This document shows, in pieces, positions 15,521 through 26,886 of a stretch of 64,000 bases of DNA. The position numbers and the translations under genes were made by a program. The DNA is taken from assembly GCF_963576545.1 (NCBI RefSeq), contig NC_083651.1, positions 15,237,580 through 15,301,579 on the forward strand, given 5' to 3'. Under the pieces are notes generated by a model. That model searched no databases. It saw only the letters and a list, made by a program, of their open reading frames with translations, and had not been told where the DNA came from. Within the stretch, counting starts at the first letter, position 1; every line of letters starts with the position of its first letter. Source of the stretch: Limanda limanda. Lineage: Eukaryota > Chordata > Actinopteri > Pleuronectiformes > Pleuronectidae.

Positions 15521-15552
15521 CGTGTTTGTGAGTGTGTGTGTGAGCGTGTGTG
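15447..15552. repeat. TG-rich microsatellite
   Basis: About 105 bp of TG repeats with several interruptions, in the gpc6 intron. Confidence 0.92.
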
Positions 15553-17639
15553 AGAGAGAGAAAGGCAAAGAAAGTAAAATTTATCTGTCAGATTTAAAAC
15601 ATCAGTTCTCGTCAGTGACAGTGTGCGGTGAGAACAAATACATGTCTGTCTTTTTGAAACCTTGTTTTGTAATCTTTTCTATTTTGTTTGTTGGAGTTAT
15701 TGAATTCCTTTAAATGAAAAAATAATCAGATAGTAATGATCATGGTTTCAACACCCAGTGAGAAAATGCCTCTGTCAGCGGCCGTGCATCACAAGCTAAT
15801 AACTTTAATGCCACTGGGAATCAGGCAGAATGACATCCTGATGTGAGGTGACGGGGGGGCTGTGATCTTCCTCTTGATTTATAATGAGAATATCTACATT
15901 GGCAGTGATGAAGATCTTTGCTCTCTGCTTTATTGCTCTTAGTCTTGTGTCTTTCATTCATCTGTTTCCATGGCAAGTCCTCCCCTCTCTGTGAGACCAC
16001 ATGAAGGCACCACGATGTGAAAGAAGCATTAATAGCAAAACATAATTGGTCTCTATTTGAAATGTTGGTTCTCTCTTTTATTTGCTTTCTGCATTTTCTC
16101 TCCAGTTGCTGTCAGCGGCTCTCTTTCTCGAAGACATAGTGCCATCTAGTGTGCGTTGTGGCAGGTTGCATGCTGGGGTGGCTTGTTGCAGTCATATTAT
16201 TTATTCATAGGCAATGCGCAACAAAGTGAGAGGTCGAGTTTTCCCAGAAGCAAATTCATTATCGTGTGAAAGGGTTTATCCTTTTTTCTTTTTTTACTCT
16301 TGTAAGCATCGGACATTTAAGGTATTAGAATCACAATGTACTTTTAATGTGTTTAATGAGTTTTATGCATCTGCCAATACTTGTTTGTTGAGGCTCTTTG
16401 GGTCAATACATCTCATTGAGAAAATAACCTGAGAATGTGAACTGTTTACATATTTTCTTCTACATGAAACTACATGGTGGCAGCATGTTTAATATAGGTG
16501 ACAATATGAAAATGTGAGTTTGTCATTCCAGGTGTAATTCACTCATTCTCACTGGCCTGTTTTTTTTGGCTGGCAGACCCCACGAAAAACTGTGAATCCC
16601 TCACTTGATAAACTAAACTTAATGTGTGAGCTTTAGTCAAACATTGCCAGTCAATCTCTGGCATTGAGCGCAGACCTGACCCTCTGGGCAGTATCAGAGC
16701 TGCTGAAGTGCTTTGGCATCAGTGTGACAGGATTAACACATCAAAAGCACTGTCGGGGCCTACAGCAGCGTCACACACTCACTACAGCACCTTTCATGTT
16801 CTGCTCAGGTTCACCACAATTTCACGTAAGCCAACAGCAAGTCAGACGGAAAAAATAATGGGTCAACCCGCCGTTATCAGGCTTCCCCCTCAGCTCCAGT
16901 GAAATATGTCAAATTCTGTGTGTTTGATGAAAGATTGGAGTTCAACAGGCTCTAGTCGGGAAGCGATATCTGCCTGTGTCACATGGCCGGGATGCAAAGG
17001 CTCGTTTAAGTCTGACATTCAGGCTGAAATCGCTGCTGCTGTACTTTGGTCCCGGACTTTTCTCAATGCAAAGCTTCACAGTCATCACGGAGAGGAAAAT
17101 TCTATCCAGTGAAAGTCAGGGGTTAAGATGTGTCAGAGTTAACTCCCATGATTTAAAACCTTTTTGATAATATAAGTTAAGAAGTGAGAGTGGGGAGAAG
17201 AAATAATGAATTTACACATAATTCATTTTATGAGTAAAGAAAATGAAATCTGGTAAATTCAAACCTTTCATATACTTTCTTTCATTGCCTGTAATTTCTT
17301 TCATATTCTTTTACAAGGGTAAATCGTAATGAGGAATAGCTGTAAGGGCATCGAGGTTTCAAGCGTAAATAAAGTCAAGTGTGTGTGGGAGGTTTTTATC
17401 TCATTTTAAAAGAAAATGCATTGATCGGAAATGTGTGTTATGTTTTGTAATTTATTGCATTACTCAATAAAAATAACATCTTATTAAACATGCATCCAAT
17501 TCATATTTCACTTTAAGACAATATTATAAATATGAGCTTAAACACAACTTCAAAATAGTTTCTCTCTGTGCCTGTAGACTTGTTTATACAATGAGTCATC
17601 TCTTCTCTTTCCCATGTAATGACCCCGGTCTTTGCCTAG

Positions 17640-17776
17640 GTGGTTGACATAAAAGAGAAGTTGAAGCTGTCCAAGAAATTTTGGTCCGACCTGCCCGAGG
17701 CGATGTGCGTGGAGGACAGAGTGACCGCCGGAAATGCCAGCGATGAGGAGTGCTGGAATGGACACGCCAAGGGCAG
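17640..17776 (+). CDS. gpc6: gpc6 coding exon (third from last)
   Basis: The acceptor ends TTTGCCTAG and the donor reads CAG|GTGAGG. The exon starts in frame with GTG and ends with two bases of an Arg codon completed by the next exon. It encodes the basic helix [13 protein letters not shown] and the conserved cysteines of the C-terminal glypican core (MCVEDR, EECWNG). Confidence 0.92.
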
Positions 17777-20205
17777 GTGAGGGCACCGGGGCTCTGGGGG
17801 CTGACGCAGGCTTGAACAAAAGGTTGTTAAGAAGCCCAAAGTCTGCTCAGCCCGCCCATTGTTAATCAGTCTAATCCTAGAATTAGGGAAACCAGATTAT
17901 TTACTTTCTCTGTCTTAAACTCAGCCCAGCAAGTGCTTTGCATAACTGTGATTCTGAAAAAGTAGAGCGTTGATCATTTCAGTCCTATTTTGCTTTAACG
18001 CTATTAGGATTTTTTTGCTGGAGTCATTCTGTCGAACAGTTTTTTCATTCTTCCTTAAAATGTGCTACCAGCGTGGTGTTTCCTCAATTAATCTGATTAA
18101 TTTTCAAGGCAAATATTTGCCCAAGTAAATGCCTAAAGCCATAAAGTGATGTGAGCTACTTGTATGTGTTGTTTCAACCGTGTGATTCCAAGCTGTTCAG
18201 CATTCAAATTCTTAAAATAACCCCTATTACTAATACTTTACTGTTGTTTATTGGTGTTCTATCTGTCAACTGCTTTAATTGGCTGTGATCAAACAGACAA
18301 ATCCCTCATGGAAATGAAACAAGACCTCTTCAAAGATTTCAGAGGTCTATATTTTCCGGAGTGGCTTGGGCTTATAGGGAAAACAAATGTTGTTGTGTCA
18401 GACGGTTTGTGGAATGCCCTCACGTGACGACCTGCTGCTTATATATCAAACAAGAATGCAGGCAGCTGACATGTTTTCCCTGGAGAAACAGCTCGCAACT
18501 ATGTCGGAAAACATTGCCCAACATGATCAGGTCAAATGTTCATCAGGCCCGAACTGCTTCTCCTCAAAGAGCACTTGTCAAGTGCGGCATTAGAATGAAA
18601 CCTACATCTCATAGCAACACGCAAATGTTAGTGTGTTATCCTCTCTGTCATAGTTCTTCTTAGACGTAAGAGAACTCATATGATGAGGTTGTGTAGTGTT
18701 GTACATTTTTACTCACAAACAACGTCTTTCTTTTGCCTTTCCCAAGAACCTTGTAAAAAAATAGTGAAATCACTCTATTTATTGAATTCACTGTCTTTTC
18801 AAACTATCAGGTACTTCCCTGAAGTCCAAAAGGACGGACTGACCAACCAGGTGAATAACCCGGAGGTGGGCGTGGACATCACCCGCCCAGACACCTTCAT
18901 CCGCCAGCAGATCATGGCTCTGAGGGTGATGACCAACAAACTGAGAAACGCCTACAACGGCAATGATATCTACTTTCAAGACTCGAGTAAGCTATTGCCA
19001 TAGAGACCCATGTGACAGCGTGCACTTGTTTTTCTTTCTCTCTTTAGGCAGGAAATGTATTTTTAGTGTCGCCATCCCTGCCCTACTTGGTCAAGTAAAT
19101 GCAACAGCTTGTCACTCATGTTGATAAGCTGTCCCTCTGAAATACCAACTGACCTTGACACAGCGGTAATTAGCACAAAAGTCATGAGAAAAACAAGGGC
19201 ATCTTCAAGGATGTATTCTCTTATACATATTAAAATAACCATCCACATTAATCCACATTAAATAAGGTTTGGTTTAAATGTCAAATTGGGGTTTACAGAA
19301 ATTGGTGTCTCATGGAGATGGCGGCTGGTGTTGTGAGTTATATTTTTTATAAAACACTGATTTGATATCACCACATACAGCCCCCTTATGAAACCACATT
19401 TAAATTCACCATATGTGTTAGGTTAGTATCTACACCAAATTGCACACAGTCATTAATATCGGTCCCGTAAACATGTCAAATTCTTTTCAACTCGAGATTC
19501 ATGAATTATACTCTGAGAAATTTAGGGAAAATGTTACAAAACACCCTATTTGGAAATATTAGAGATGGTGAAAAAAGGTTCTGCCCCCTGACCTGGATTC
19601 ACACAACCTTTAAATGGGTTCTTTTCTTGATCCATATCACAACATTAAAATTCGTAGTAATTTGTCCATCAGTGGACAATAAAAACGCAGACAAAAACAT
19701 AACCTCTTTGGTGGACGGAGCAATGCTGACGACAGAAGTGAAATGAACCAAAGAGATTGATACTAAATAACTAACTCAATAGATTTATTGACATAAAAGA
19801 TATAATCATTTGAGCCACTGTTAATATTAATATGAAAAACATTATTGTAGCTTTGCTTGTACTGTCAGATACATGTGAGCTCTCTAGCTTTGAGGTGACA
19901 GTTTCGTATTGTTGAGATCTGCTTGAATTATTGACTAATGTTACTTTGCTGTTTCATTGATGCGTGTCTGGCCTGTGTTTTGTCATGGTGCTACAGGTGA
20001 TGAGGGCAGTGGCTCAGGCAGTGGCAGCGGCTGCACAGAAGTCTGCCCCACGGACATGGACGGCGCTGCCACCGAAGCCCCCCCAGTGGTGAAAGCCGAC
20101 CGAAGCGGGCCCGTGGGTGACTCCGGCCCGCCTCACGCACCCTCTGTAGCCTTGCCAACCATGCTGGCCTTGTCAGCCCTGGCACTCCACCGACAATGGA
20201 GATAA
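17640..20205 (+). CDS. gpc6: Glypican-6, last three coding exons (C-terminal 173 residues)
   Basis: Glypicans are GPI-anchored heparan sulfate proteoglycans that modulate Wnt, Hedgehog, FGF and BMP signalling at the cell surface. Joining 17640-17776, 18811-18986 and 19997-20205 gives 174 codons including TAA, all with GT-AG junctions and compatible phases. The product shows the glypican core end ([13 protein letters not shown], then [11 protein letters not shown]), the hallmark NNPEV...[22 protein letters not shown] and NAYNGND block, a Ser-Gly run ([12 protein letters not shown]) for glycosaminoglycan attachment, and a short hydrophobic C-terminus fitting a GPI signal. The block matches GPC6 better than GPC4. 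The N-terminal two thirds lie upstream of the window. Teleosts often carry two gpc6 copies; the synteny with dct suggests the gpc6a-type copy, which is an inference. Confidence 0.93.
17777..18810 (+). other. gpc6: gpc6 intron
   Basis: GTGAGG...ATCAG intron of 1034 bp. Nothing beyond AT-rich intronic sequence was seen. Confidence 0.9.
18811..18986 (+). CDS. gpc6: gpc6 coding exon (second from last)
   Basis: The acceptor is AACTATCAG and the donor TCGA|GTAAGC. It encodes the most conserved glypican-6 C-terminal block, including [20 protein letters not shown] and [18 protein letters not shown]. It ends one base into a Ser codon. Confidence 0.95.
18987..19996 (+). other. gpc6: gpc6 last intron
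   Basis: GTAAGC...CTACAG intron of 1010 bp. No further feature was recognised. Confidence 0.9.
19997..20205 (+). CDS. gpc6: gpc6 terminal coding exon: glycosaminoglycan attachment and GPI signal
   Basis: The acceptor is GTGCTACAG. The exon opens with an acidic, repeated Ser-Gly run ([12 protein letters not shown]), the standard context for heparan sulfate chain attachment. A Pro/Ala-rich linker follows, then a short hydrophobic tail ([17 protein letters not shown]) that fits a GPI-transamidase signal. The stop codon is TAA at 20203-20205. The linker diverges more from mammals than the preceding exon does. Confidence 0.93.
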
Positions 20206-22240
20206 TGCTGGAGGAATGGGCCAAACATGAACAGCAGGGTCTTTTTTCTTTCCTTTTCTTTTTTTTGCATTTTTTTTGTATTCAAGCAGATTGGAGCTAC
20301 AGTCAAGCAGACAGTATTCAGGCTGCCAGCCTCGAGGCTCGAGGAGTCTGCTCTGAAAACCAGAGCAGTCATGCATCATGATTTCCCTCTTTCCCAAAGA
20401 TCATGCAGTGCCATCCTTAGACTTGATTTCATGGCATCACTTCACCATCTAACACCGATGCTGCCCCCAACTCAACAAACTCTGCTACAGAGATTGAACA
20501 AAAAAGATAAGGTGTTTCTTGCACATATGGCAGGTATTTAGTAGGTTATGTGGAAAAATGTAACACGCACTTTTGATTGTTTAGATTTTTTTAAATGCAA
20601 AAACTGTTTGTGTGTTGAAATGTGTTGAGAATGTGGTTAGTTGCTGCACCTAAAAGAGGCACAAAAGGTTTCATATATGTTTAATATACAACAAAAACAA
20701 AGGGTTTATCCAAATGACATCAAGTTCAGGAACATTTGGTTTCCACCTTAATTTTTAACTGAATCTTTGTTCTACTGTCATTAACTCGTGTGCCAATTAT
20801 GTTTTTTTGAGAGGAGTCATGTTTTCATGTCGCTTCATCCTGTGTTTTGCAATAACCTTGTGACATTTTGCAAGATGTGTAGGTTCAGTTAGTCATGGGT
20901 TGATCATGTGTCTGCTCTGATCCATGAGACTGTTCAACAGCCGCCTCGTGCTACATCTCACGTTCTGTTAAAGGGAAACAACGGACATTATTTATGTACT
21001 CATTAGCCTTGCAACAGATTTCTCATCTGCAAAAAAAATATTCTCATGTTATGCTGGTTTGTCAGGCTCGGCTTCAGGGGTAAGTTATTGTCACACAGAG
21101 AAAGTGCCACCAGTGTGATAGGGATTCATGACATAACTGGGCAAAACCAATTCTTACCCTTACTAATGTACTTCTTATGATTTTAATGTATTTTTTTATT
21201 AGTAGGGGTTTATATCCTTTTTAATTCACAGTTCACACAGTGTGCGTCCACCTAACCACTGTAAAGAATGAGTGACCTGGAAATCACAGCCACTTAGTGA
21301 GCAAATACACTTATAATTTGTTTTTAAAAGATCTTTAAATAGTGTTCAAAATAATATTATAATGCCTTATAAAGGAAGTCCCACAAAGTAAAAGGAAAGT
21401 CATGAAAATCACATAAATTCAATAGAATCTCTGTATTAATGTACAGTAATTTAAGCCTGAACGTTTTGATGTTTAAAATATTTGATAAATACTAAAATTA
21501 CAAGTATTTGAAAAATACTATTGCCAAAGCTTATTCTGTTACCGTTGTAACAGTTTGGATAAAGTACTAATTAAATTGTGCATCGTGGAAACAAAACCTT
21601 GTCATACAGTTTTAAAAGTCAAGTTGTGGAATCAAACTATTTTCCACAGTTATGCAAAAGAAGAGGGAATTATTAGGAGAAGAAGTTGAAAACAGCACAC
21701 AGTGGGCACTAGAAATGCAAAGAAAGGGTCCCTAAATTTATCTGCAAAGCTCGAATGGTTATGTCTGCAGCACAGACAGGCTTGAAGCCGACCACAGTCA
21801 CCTGTGAAATGAGAATATGTGGAGACCGGACAGGGCTGAATGCTCCGCTGAAGCTCCTCAGTAGAGCGTTCTTACAGAGAATGTGAGAGGCCTGGCACTG
21901 CTGAGGGGGGCGGACAAAACCAGCCTGTATGTACGTCCACTGTTCTCTGAGAGCCCGTCAGCTCCATCACCGGCGGGCCAGCTAAGCTTACATATCCTGC
22001 CTACATAGCCCTTGTTATAGCCTCTGCAGTATATCCATGAATATTTGTCAAGCTTTATTTTGTATTCAGCATTTGCATCCACATTGCAGGAACAAAAAAT
22101 ACGGAGGAAATGTGTGAAATACGTCATTTGAAAGGACTCTTTGGTATGAACTTGGACCGTACAGGAGGCCCTTTTTATGTTTTGTATCATTGAACTTTTA
22201 ATGGTAATATTTTTGCAATAAAAACGTTGAAAATGGTTGT
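20206..22240 (+). other. gpc6: Probable gpc6 3' UTR
   Basis: Non-coding sequence after the gpc6 stop. No AATAAA was noticed before 22217-22222; another lies at 22477-22482. If the first is used, the 3' UTR is about 2 kb. Transcript extent is inferred only from these hexamers. Confidence 0.4.
22217..22222 (+). terminator. gpc6: Candidate gpc6 poly(A) signal
   Basis: AATAAA on the plus strand 2.0 kb after the gpc6 stop, in the short gap before the convergent dct gene. Confidence 0.4.
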
Positions 22241-22610
22241 CTGGTCAGACAAGTTATCTGAAAAATAGAATTAGCAGGAAAACGCTACGAGTCAGCATTT
22301 TTTTTACTAACGGTGCGTTGCAGTATGAATTCAAGTCATGACGACGTTAAAGTGTGTTTGGAGTTTGAACATAATTTCAAACTGAGGAGAGATGAGGAGC
22401 TAGATGAACAAATATGCCTTACTGTTTTTCAGTGCAATTAAGATTAATGCATTTGTGTTTTGTTACTGTTCTTGAGAATAAATATTTATTAAAAACATTC
22501 CAATAGATTTTTATTTTTGGCGAGGGTTAAAAAAAAGCACATATACAAATTCTTTACATTTTGCTACGTCGGCTGAAAAGATTGTACTCAGTGATCAGTT
22601 CAGGTATATG

Positions 22611-22616
22611 TTTATT
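22611..22616 (-). terminator. dct: Candidate dct poly(A) signal
   Basis: TTTATT on the plus strand reads AATAAA on the minus strand, about 200 bp after the dct stop. A second candidate lies near 22510. It is about 390 bp from the proposed gpc6 signal, so the two convergent genes nearly meet. Confidence 0.4.
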
Positions 22617-22816
22617 TTTGATTGGTTTCATTTTAAATGTGCATAGTTTTTCAGTGGATCGTACAATTCACATTATTATTGTTTGAAATTAGCCTTAATA
22701 TCTACAAAGTACAAGTGGCACTCATTTTAAATTTAATATTCATGTCTTGCTTCAGTGCTGGCGTTGTGCAGAACATTGCACAGTGGCTGCTCCATCTCTC
22801 CGGCAGCAGGTGAAAT

Positions 22817-22992
22817 CTAGGCTTCGTCTGTGTACTTCCTATTTGTGAAGTCTGCTTTTATTAAAGGTTCAAAGCCTCTGTTTCTCCGCTGACGCAGGTA
22901 GAGCACGAAGATAAGGAGAAGCGCCAGGAGACCGATGAAGACTCCCCCAAGAGTGGAGCCCAGCACAAACGCAGTCGTTCCGGGATCTATGT
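22817..22992 (-). CDS. dct: dct exon 8 (membrane anchor and tail)
   Basis: The acceptor is ATGTTCACAG. It encodes [17 protein letters not shown], a transmembrane helix, an RQRRNR stop-transfer cluster and a tail ending RKYTDEA, then TAG at 22819-22817. Confidence 0.95.
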
Positions 22993-25900
22993 CTGTGAAC
23001 ATGAAGCACGTGGTGATTAACATAGAAACCTCGTTTTTTTTACTGCAGAAAATAAAAAATGTAAATATCATTTATGTTATTAAAGCTGGATGTTTAGAAG
23101 TGTAGCGCCACATGACATAGAGAGATTTGATTGATTTAATGTCTGTGAACCAGTATCTATGATTTAAAAACTAAATGCACAGCCGAATTCTGTGGTTTAG
23201 AACCAAAATGTCCAATTTGTCCATTTCAAGACACTGAACTGCACAACAACAGAGGACAGTGACATTAGCATGTGTTTGCTTTAAAATAAATGCAAAAGAA
23301 GGATGATTACAGTATGTATCTTATCTATTTGAGAATTAGGTCATAATCGTACAAAAATGTAGTCGTATTATAAGGAGAATAAAGTCTTAATATTTTGAGA
23401 ATTATGTCATAATATTACAATTATGATTTAGTAAATTTAGGCTGAATCTCGGGATAGAGTAGTTTCAGAGTTTTTCATTTTCTCAAAGAATTTTGATTCT
23501 TTTTTTAATTAAATCACGACTTTATTCTTTTAACATTGTGTCAAAATTTAGTTACTTGAATAGAAAGAGAGAGAGAAGACCTGTGCTTTAATCTGAGATC
23601 TGAAGGAAGTTAAATTGTGGACAGAGCTAGATTAGATGATACCTCCTCTCTCCTGTCTTTATGATAGCCTATGATAACTGACAAGCTGTAGCATGAGAGT
23701 GGTATAAATTTTACCATCGAACTCTTAACAATACTATAAAAATGTTCAGAATTCCCCAAAATGTCAAGCTATTCCTTCAAACCCGTCCTTTAAACTCACC
23801 AAGGGCGATGGCGTAGGAATATCCCAGCTGTTCAGAGGTGACGTAGATCTCCTCGTTGGTGATCGGAGGAAAGAAGGGAACCATGTTGAAGTCTCTGTTG
23901 TGACCGATGGGCGCCATCTCATCCGGGTAGGTGGAGTTAGTGGGAACAATCCTCTTCATCCACTCGTCGAAAATGGCATCGGTGAAAGTGTGGAGCACCT
24001 GCGAGGTCAAATAAACATCACAGGGTTATTTTTATTACTAACAACAACTCCACTGTGGAATTTCACCGTGAAACCATTAAATGTACAGTGTGTACGATTT
24101 AGGTGAAAGGGATCTATTGGCAGAAATTGATTTTAAAATAATCCTAGTGATGTTTTCACTAGTGTGTTTCATCTAAACTGTCTGAATTTGTTTTTCTTTA
24201 CCCTAGAATGAGCCCTTTATAGTTAAATACTTAATATTTTTATTATTCAGCTGCAACATGTTTCACCACTAGATGTCACTAAATTCTACACACTGAACCT
24301 TTAAGGCAAATTCTGACCAGAAAGATGGGGTCGTTGGCTGCGGAGTGGGACAAAGAGCTGGTTCCATTGAGCATGGAGTGGACGAGGTTGTGAAGGTTGT
24401 TGACCGAGTCGTCCAGTTCTCCGTCGGGTTTTTCGTACCCTTCAAGTGCATTTCTGTGGGTTGCAAGGCACAGCGTGTCGTCAGGGTGAAGGAGCAGGTA
24501 TGAATTTTAAAATGATCATTGATGCCCAACAGCGGAATCATACCTGAAACTAAAGGAGGAGTTGGTGAAATATGGAGGGCTGTCGAAGTCTCTGATTCCA
24601 AGGCAGCTTCTGACGTCACTCATGGTGGGCAGAGACATGTTGCTCTGCTCCATGACCCCTCTCTGGATGAAGCCCTCGCCGGTGCCGTTACACAGAGTCA
24701 CCAGTTGATTGTATTCATCCAGACTTCAATGGGAAAACAATTGAAAAACATTGAAATGCTTGACGATATAAAAACATGTCTATTTGCATTCATTCCCCAT
24801 GATCTTATCAACAGTTCTGGTGTTTTCCCTAATGTTCCTGTGGTATTTTGTTCTGACCTGTTGCACACAACCCCCCATTTAGAGAATCTGGACTGGTCAC
24901 TGATGAGAGAGGGGTTGTCCGGGTGTCGGCCGCCGAGCAGCGAGTCGGTGCACACGTCACAGTCACTCTGCCCTGTGGCAAAGTTCCAGTAAGGGATCGC
25001 AAAGTTCTCATTGCCCGTCAGCCTCTGCAAGGAACAGACACATGATCATTTACATTATCAGAGGATCCTTGTGTGATCTCTCCTGTTTTTTCTATTTCCT
25101 ATGCATGCGGTCTGTCATCTATCATTCCCTCTTTTTCAAAGATTTTTAGATCAGAATCAGCTAAAAGTAAGCATTTTAGTAATGATCATTGCAGAATCCT
25201 AAAACATTTCATCCTCATTTATTTTTTCTTGAAAAGGATATAGAATTAATTTAAGCATGCATCTGTTGCTTAAGGCAGTAATTACCTTATTAAGTTTAGT
25301 GTGGGAGTCTCTGTGATGTATTTGTGTCTGTGACACATTAACAATAATAGATACGCTGCACAGTAAAGTAATTTGTTTAGAGCTTTAACGTATTTTTACA
25401 TGCTTTTATGGAGAAACCAGCATCATACCTCTCATACATCAGACACTGATTAAACAATACAACATGCAGTGTTTAACAACAGCCCGATTTAGGATTTTAA
25501 ATCAAGCGCAAAGTCAAATACTAGAGATAACACAATAAAAATGGGACAAACCCAAAGTGGGTGATTTTATAAAAATCGTAAATATACATTTTAAACAAAG
25601 ATGGAAGATGTACTTTACATTTCAAACCAACTGTTTCAATAATCTTTGTCATCCCAAACATAATTGAATACGATAAACACAAATAAAGCACTGGAATAGC
25701 CTGTTTTTCTGTGAATATTTGTCGTACCTGTAGCTCTCTCTCCAAGCTTAGAAGGTGATACCTGTGCCAGGTGATAAATGCTGGACCTTTGTGGGAGAAG
25801 TCGATGGCTTTGAACGGGCGACCGGGACCTGCAGGAAGATGAAGTGTTTGATGAGCTCGGCTTTGTTTGATTCAGAGGAAACGAATGAGTCATTACTCCT

Positions 25901-26886
25901 CGTGTTAAAACGACAACAACACATTTTCTCTATTTTCAGTTATTTGTTAACCAATTTAACGTTCATAAATACAGAGAAATAGATCCATATTTCATTTAGA
26001 AGAAGAAATGGGACAATATGTAAAGATTCAACTGTTCAATAAAACATTTAAATAAAATGGTTTTAAATTGAAAGAAAAATATCAGTTTCCCTACTTGCAT
26101 CTGGACCTAATTTATATTGTTAATATGCCTGATATTATCAAGTTGTCATTTAAAAAATTTAAACGTTTTTAATCGAGAAATTTGAGCACGATCATTTACC
26201 AAGAAGAGTGTCCCGCACTGAGTAGTAATGTTGCCACACAAAGAAGTCGTAGATGGAGATGTTGGAAACCTGTGGATCGGTTCCGTTTGGTCCCAGGAGT
26301 CCCAGCCAGTGTTGGGTGGCAATAACAAAGTCTGGCTGGATGGTGGTCTTGGCCAGTTCCAGGGCGTTGAGGAACTCCTCCACCTCCTCGGGGGTCAGGT
26401 CATGGAGGTTCTTGCGCACCACTGGAGCTTTCCTCTGGTCACAGCTTGGACCAGTCCAGCCAAACTTACACAGGCCACAGTCATGACCAGCAAAGTTACC
26501 TGCAAAACAGAAGGGAGTTTCATGTTTCAGATGATCTAGTTCAATCCACTTTTACTCACTGTTTTAGAATCTGGATAAAACTGAAGAGCAAACCCACCGG
26601 TACATCTGCAGGTCTGGTTGAAGAATTTGGTGGGCCACCTCTCTCTGTCGTCCACGTTTCTCAGTCGGTACGGTCCTCCCCAGGGTTTGCTGTCGACTCG
26701 GACCGCGGCGCATCCCCCTCTCCCCGACAGAGAGCCGCACACGTTGGCAGGATCAGATCCCAGAGCAGGGCAGCACTGCTTGGACTGGATCCCCTCCACT
26801 GTGCAGCACACTCGTGGAAACTGGGCCTCTGCCGGCTCAGGCCAGAGGAGTAAACAAAGAAAACCAAGACCCAGGACGCTCTTCAT
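22817..26886 (-). CDS. dct: Dopachrome tautomerase (TRP-2), complete eight-exon gene
   Basis: DCT isomerises dopachrome to DHICA in melanosomes and belongs to the tyrosinase family, but binds zinc. Eight exons with GT-AG junctions and consistent phases total 1548 nt, giving 515 residues (human 519). Residues 1-21 form a signal peptide ending AEA before QFPRVC. A Cys-rich N-terminal domain follows (about 22-115, GWTGPSC). The metal ligands are all present: site A at about H187 (FFVWQHYY), H209 and H218 (TWHRYH); site B at H367, H371 (LHNLVH) and H394 ([13 protein letters not shown]). One transmembrane helix lies at about 465-487, and the short tail ends KYTDEA like DCT rather than TYRP1. The gene lies tail-to-tail with gpc6, as in mammals. 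The start is the only ATG preceding a proper signal peptide. Several N-glycosylation sequons are visible. Confidence 0.97.
22993..23799 (-). other. dct: dct intron 7
   Basis: 807 bp AT-rich intron. No other feature was recognised. Confidence 0.85.
23800..23998 (-). CDS. dct: dct exon 7
   Basis: Encodes [16 protein letters not shown] (last site-B histidine), [17 protein letters not shown] and [11 protein letters not shown]. The acceptor is CCTCGCAG and the donor CTTG|GTGAGT. Confidence 0.96.
24081..24300. mobile_element. TTAA-flanked MITE-like element in dct intron 6
   Basis: 220 bp bounded on both sides by TTAA (24077-24080 and 24301-24304). Imperfect terminal inverted repeats of about 25 bp (24081-24105 and 24277-24300) share the core CAGTGTGTA and GATTTAG or GAATTTAG. 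It has no coding capacity. TTAA duplication with terminal inverted repeats is the signature of piggyBac-type non-autonomous elements; family assignment is an inference. It fills most of the 319 bp intron. Confidence 0.65.
24318..24453 (-). CDS. dct: dct exon 6
   Basis: Encodes [30 protein letters not shown] and HSAANDPIF, with two site-B histidines. The donor is CTG|GTCAGA. A TTAA-flanked element begins only 13 bp into the following intron. Confidence 0.93.
24544..24723 (-). CDS. dct: dct exon 5
   Basis: Encodes [20 protein letters not shown] to [12 protein letters not shown]. The acceptor is CATTGAAG and the donor is GTATGA. The flanking introns are short (134 and 90 bp). Confidence 0.93.
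24858..25024 (-). CDS. dct: dct exon 4
   Basis: Encodes [18 protein letters not shown] and CDVCTD, both conserved in the tyrosinase family. The acceptor is TTCCTTGCAG and the donor ACAG|GTCAGA. Confidence 0.95.
25025..25727 (-). other. dct: dct intron 3
   Basis: 703 bp intron. No further feature was recognised. Confidence 0.85.
25728..25828 (-). CDS. dct: dct exon 3
   Basis: A 101 bp exon encoding [17 protein letters not shown], which carries the second and third site-A histidines. It ends in phase 0 at ELQ before GTACGA. Confidence 0.95.
25829..26199 (-). other. dct: dct intron 2
   Basis: 371 bp AT-rich intron. Nothing else was recognised. Confidence 0.85.
26200..26499 (-). CDS. dct: dct exon 2
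   Basis: The acceptor is TTTTGCAG and the donor CTTG|GTAAAT. It encodes [20 protein letters not shown] and the first metal-site histidine in [12 protein letters not shown]. Intron 1 upstream is only 98 bp. Confidence 0.96.
26598..26886 (-). CDS. dct: dct exon 1 (coding part)
   Basis: ATG at 26886-26884. It encodes the signal peptide and most of the N-terminal Cys-rich domain, to TCRCTG. The donor is GTGGGT. Confidence 0.95.

Larger units (their letters stand above)
1..17639 (+). other. gpc6: gpc6 intron (upstream of the third-last coding exon), partial
   Basis: No coding exon is recognisable in this 17.6 kb. The open frames are short and resemble nothing known. The first gpc6 exon seen starts at 17640 behind a good acceptor, so this stretch is most simply the intron before it; very long introns are usual in GPC6. 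It contains a TTAA-flanked element (10338-10834), a TG microsatellite (15447-15552), a small direct repeat (5645/5797) and a few unusually complex stretches (for example 9290-9560 and 11020-12300) that may be regulatory. The rest is AT-rich and featureless to the eye. Confidence 0.75.

Noticed and set aside
24519..24992. 157-codon plus-strand frame
   Set aside because: It is antisense to dct exons 4 and 5 and crosses an intron; the minus-strand exons explain the sequence.
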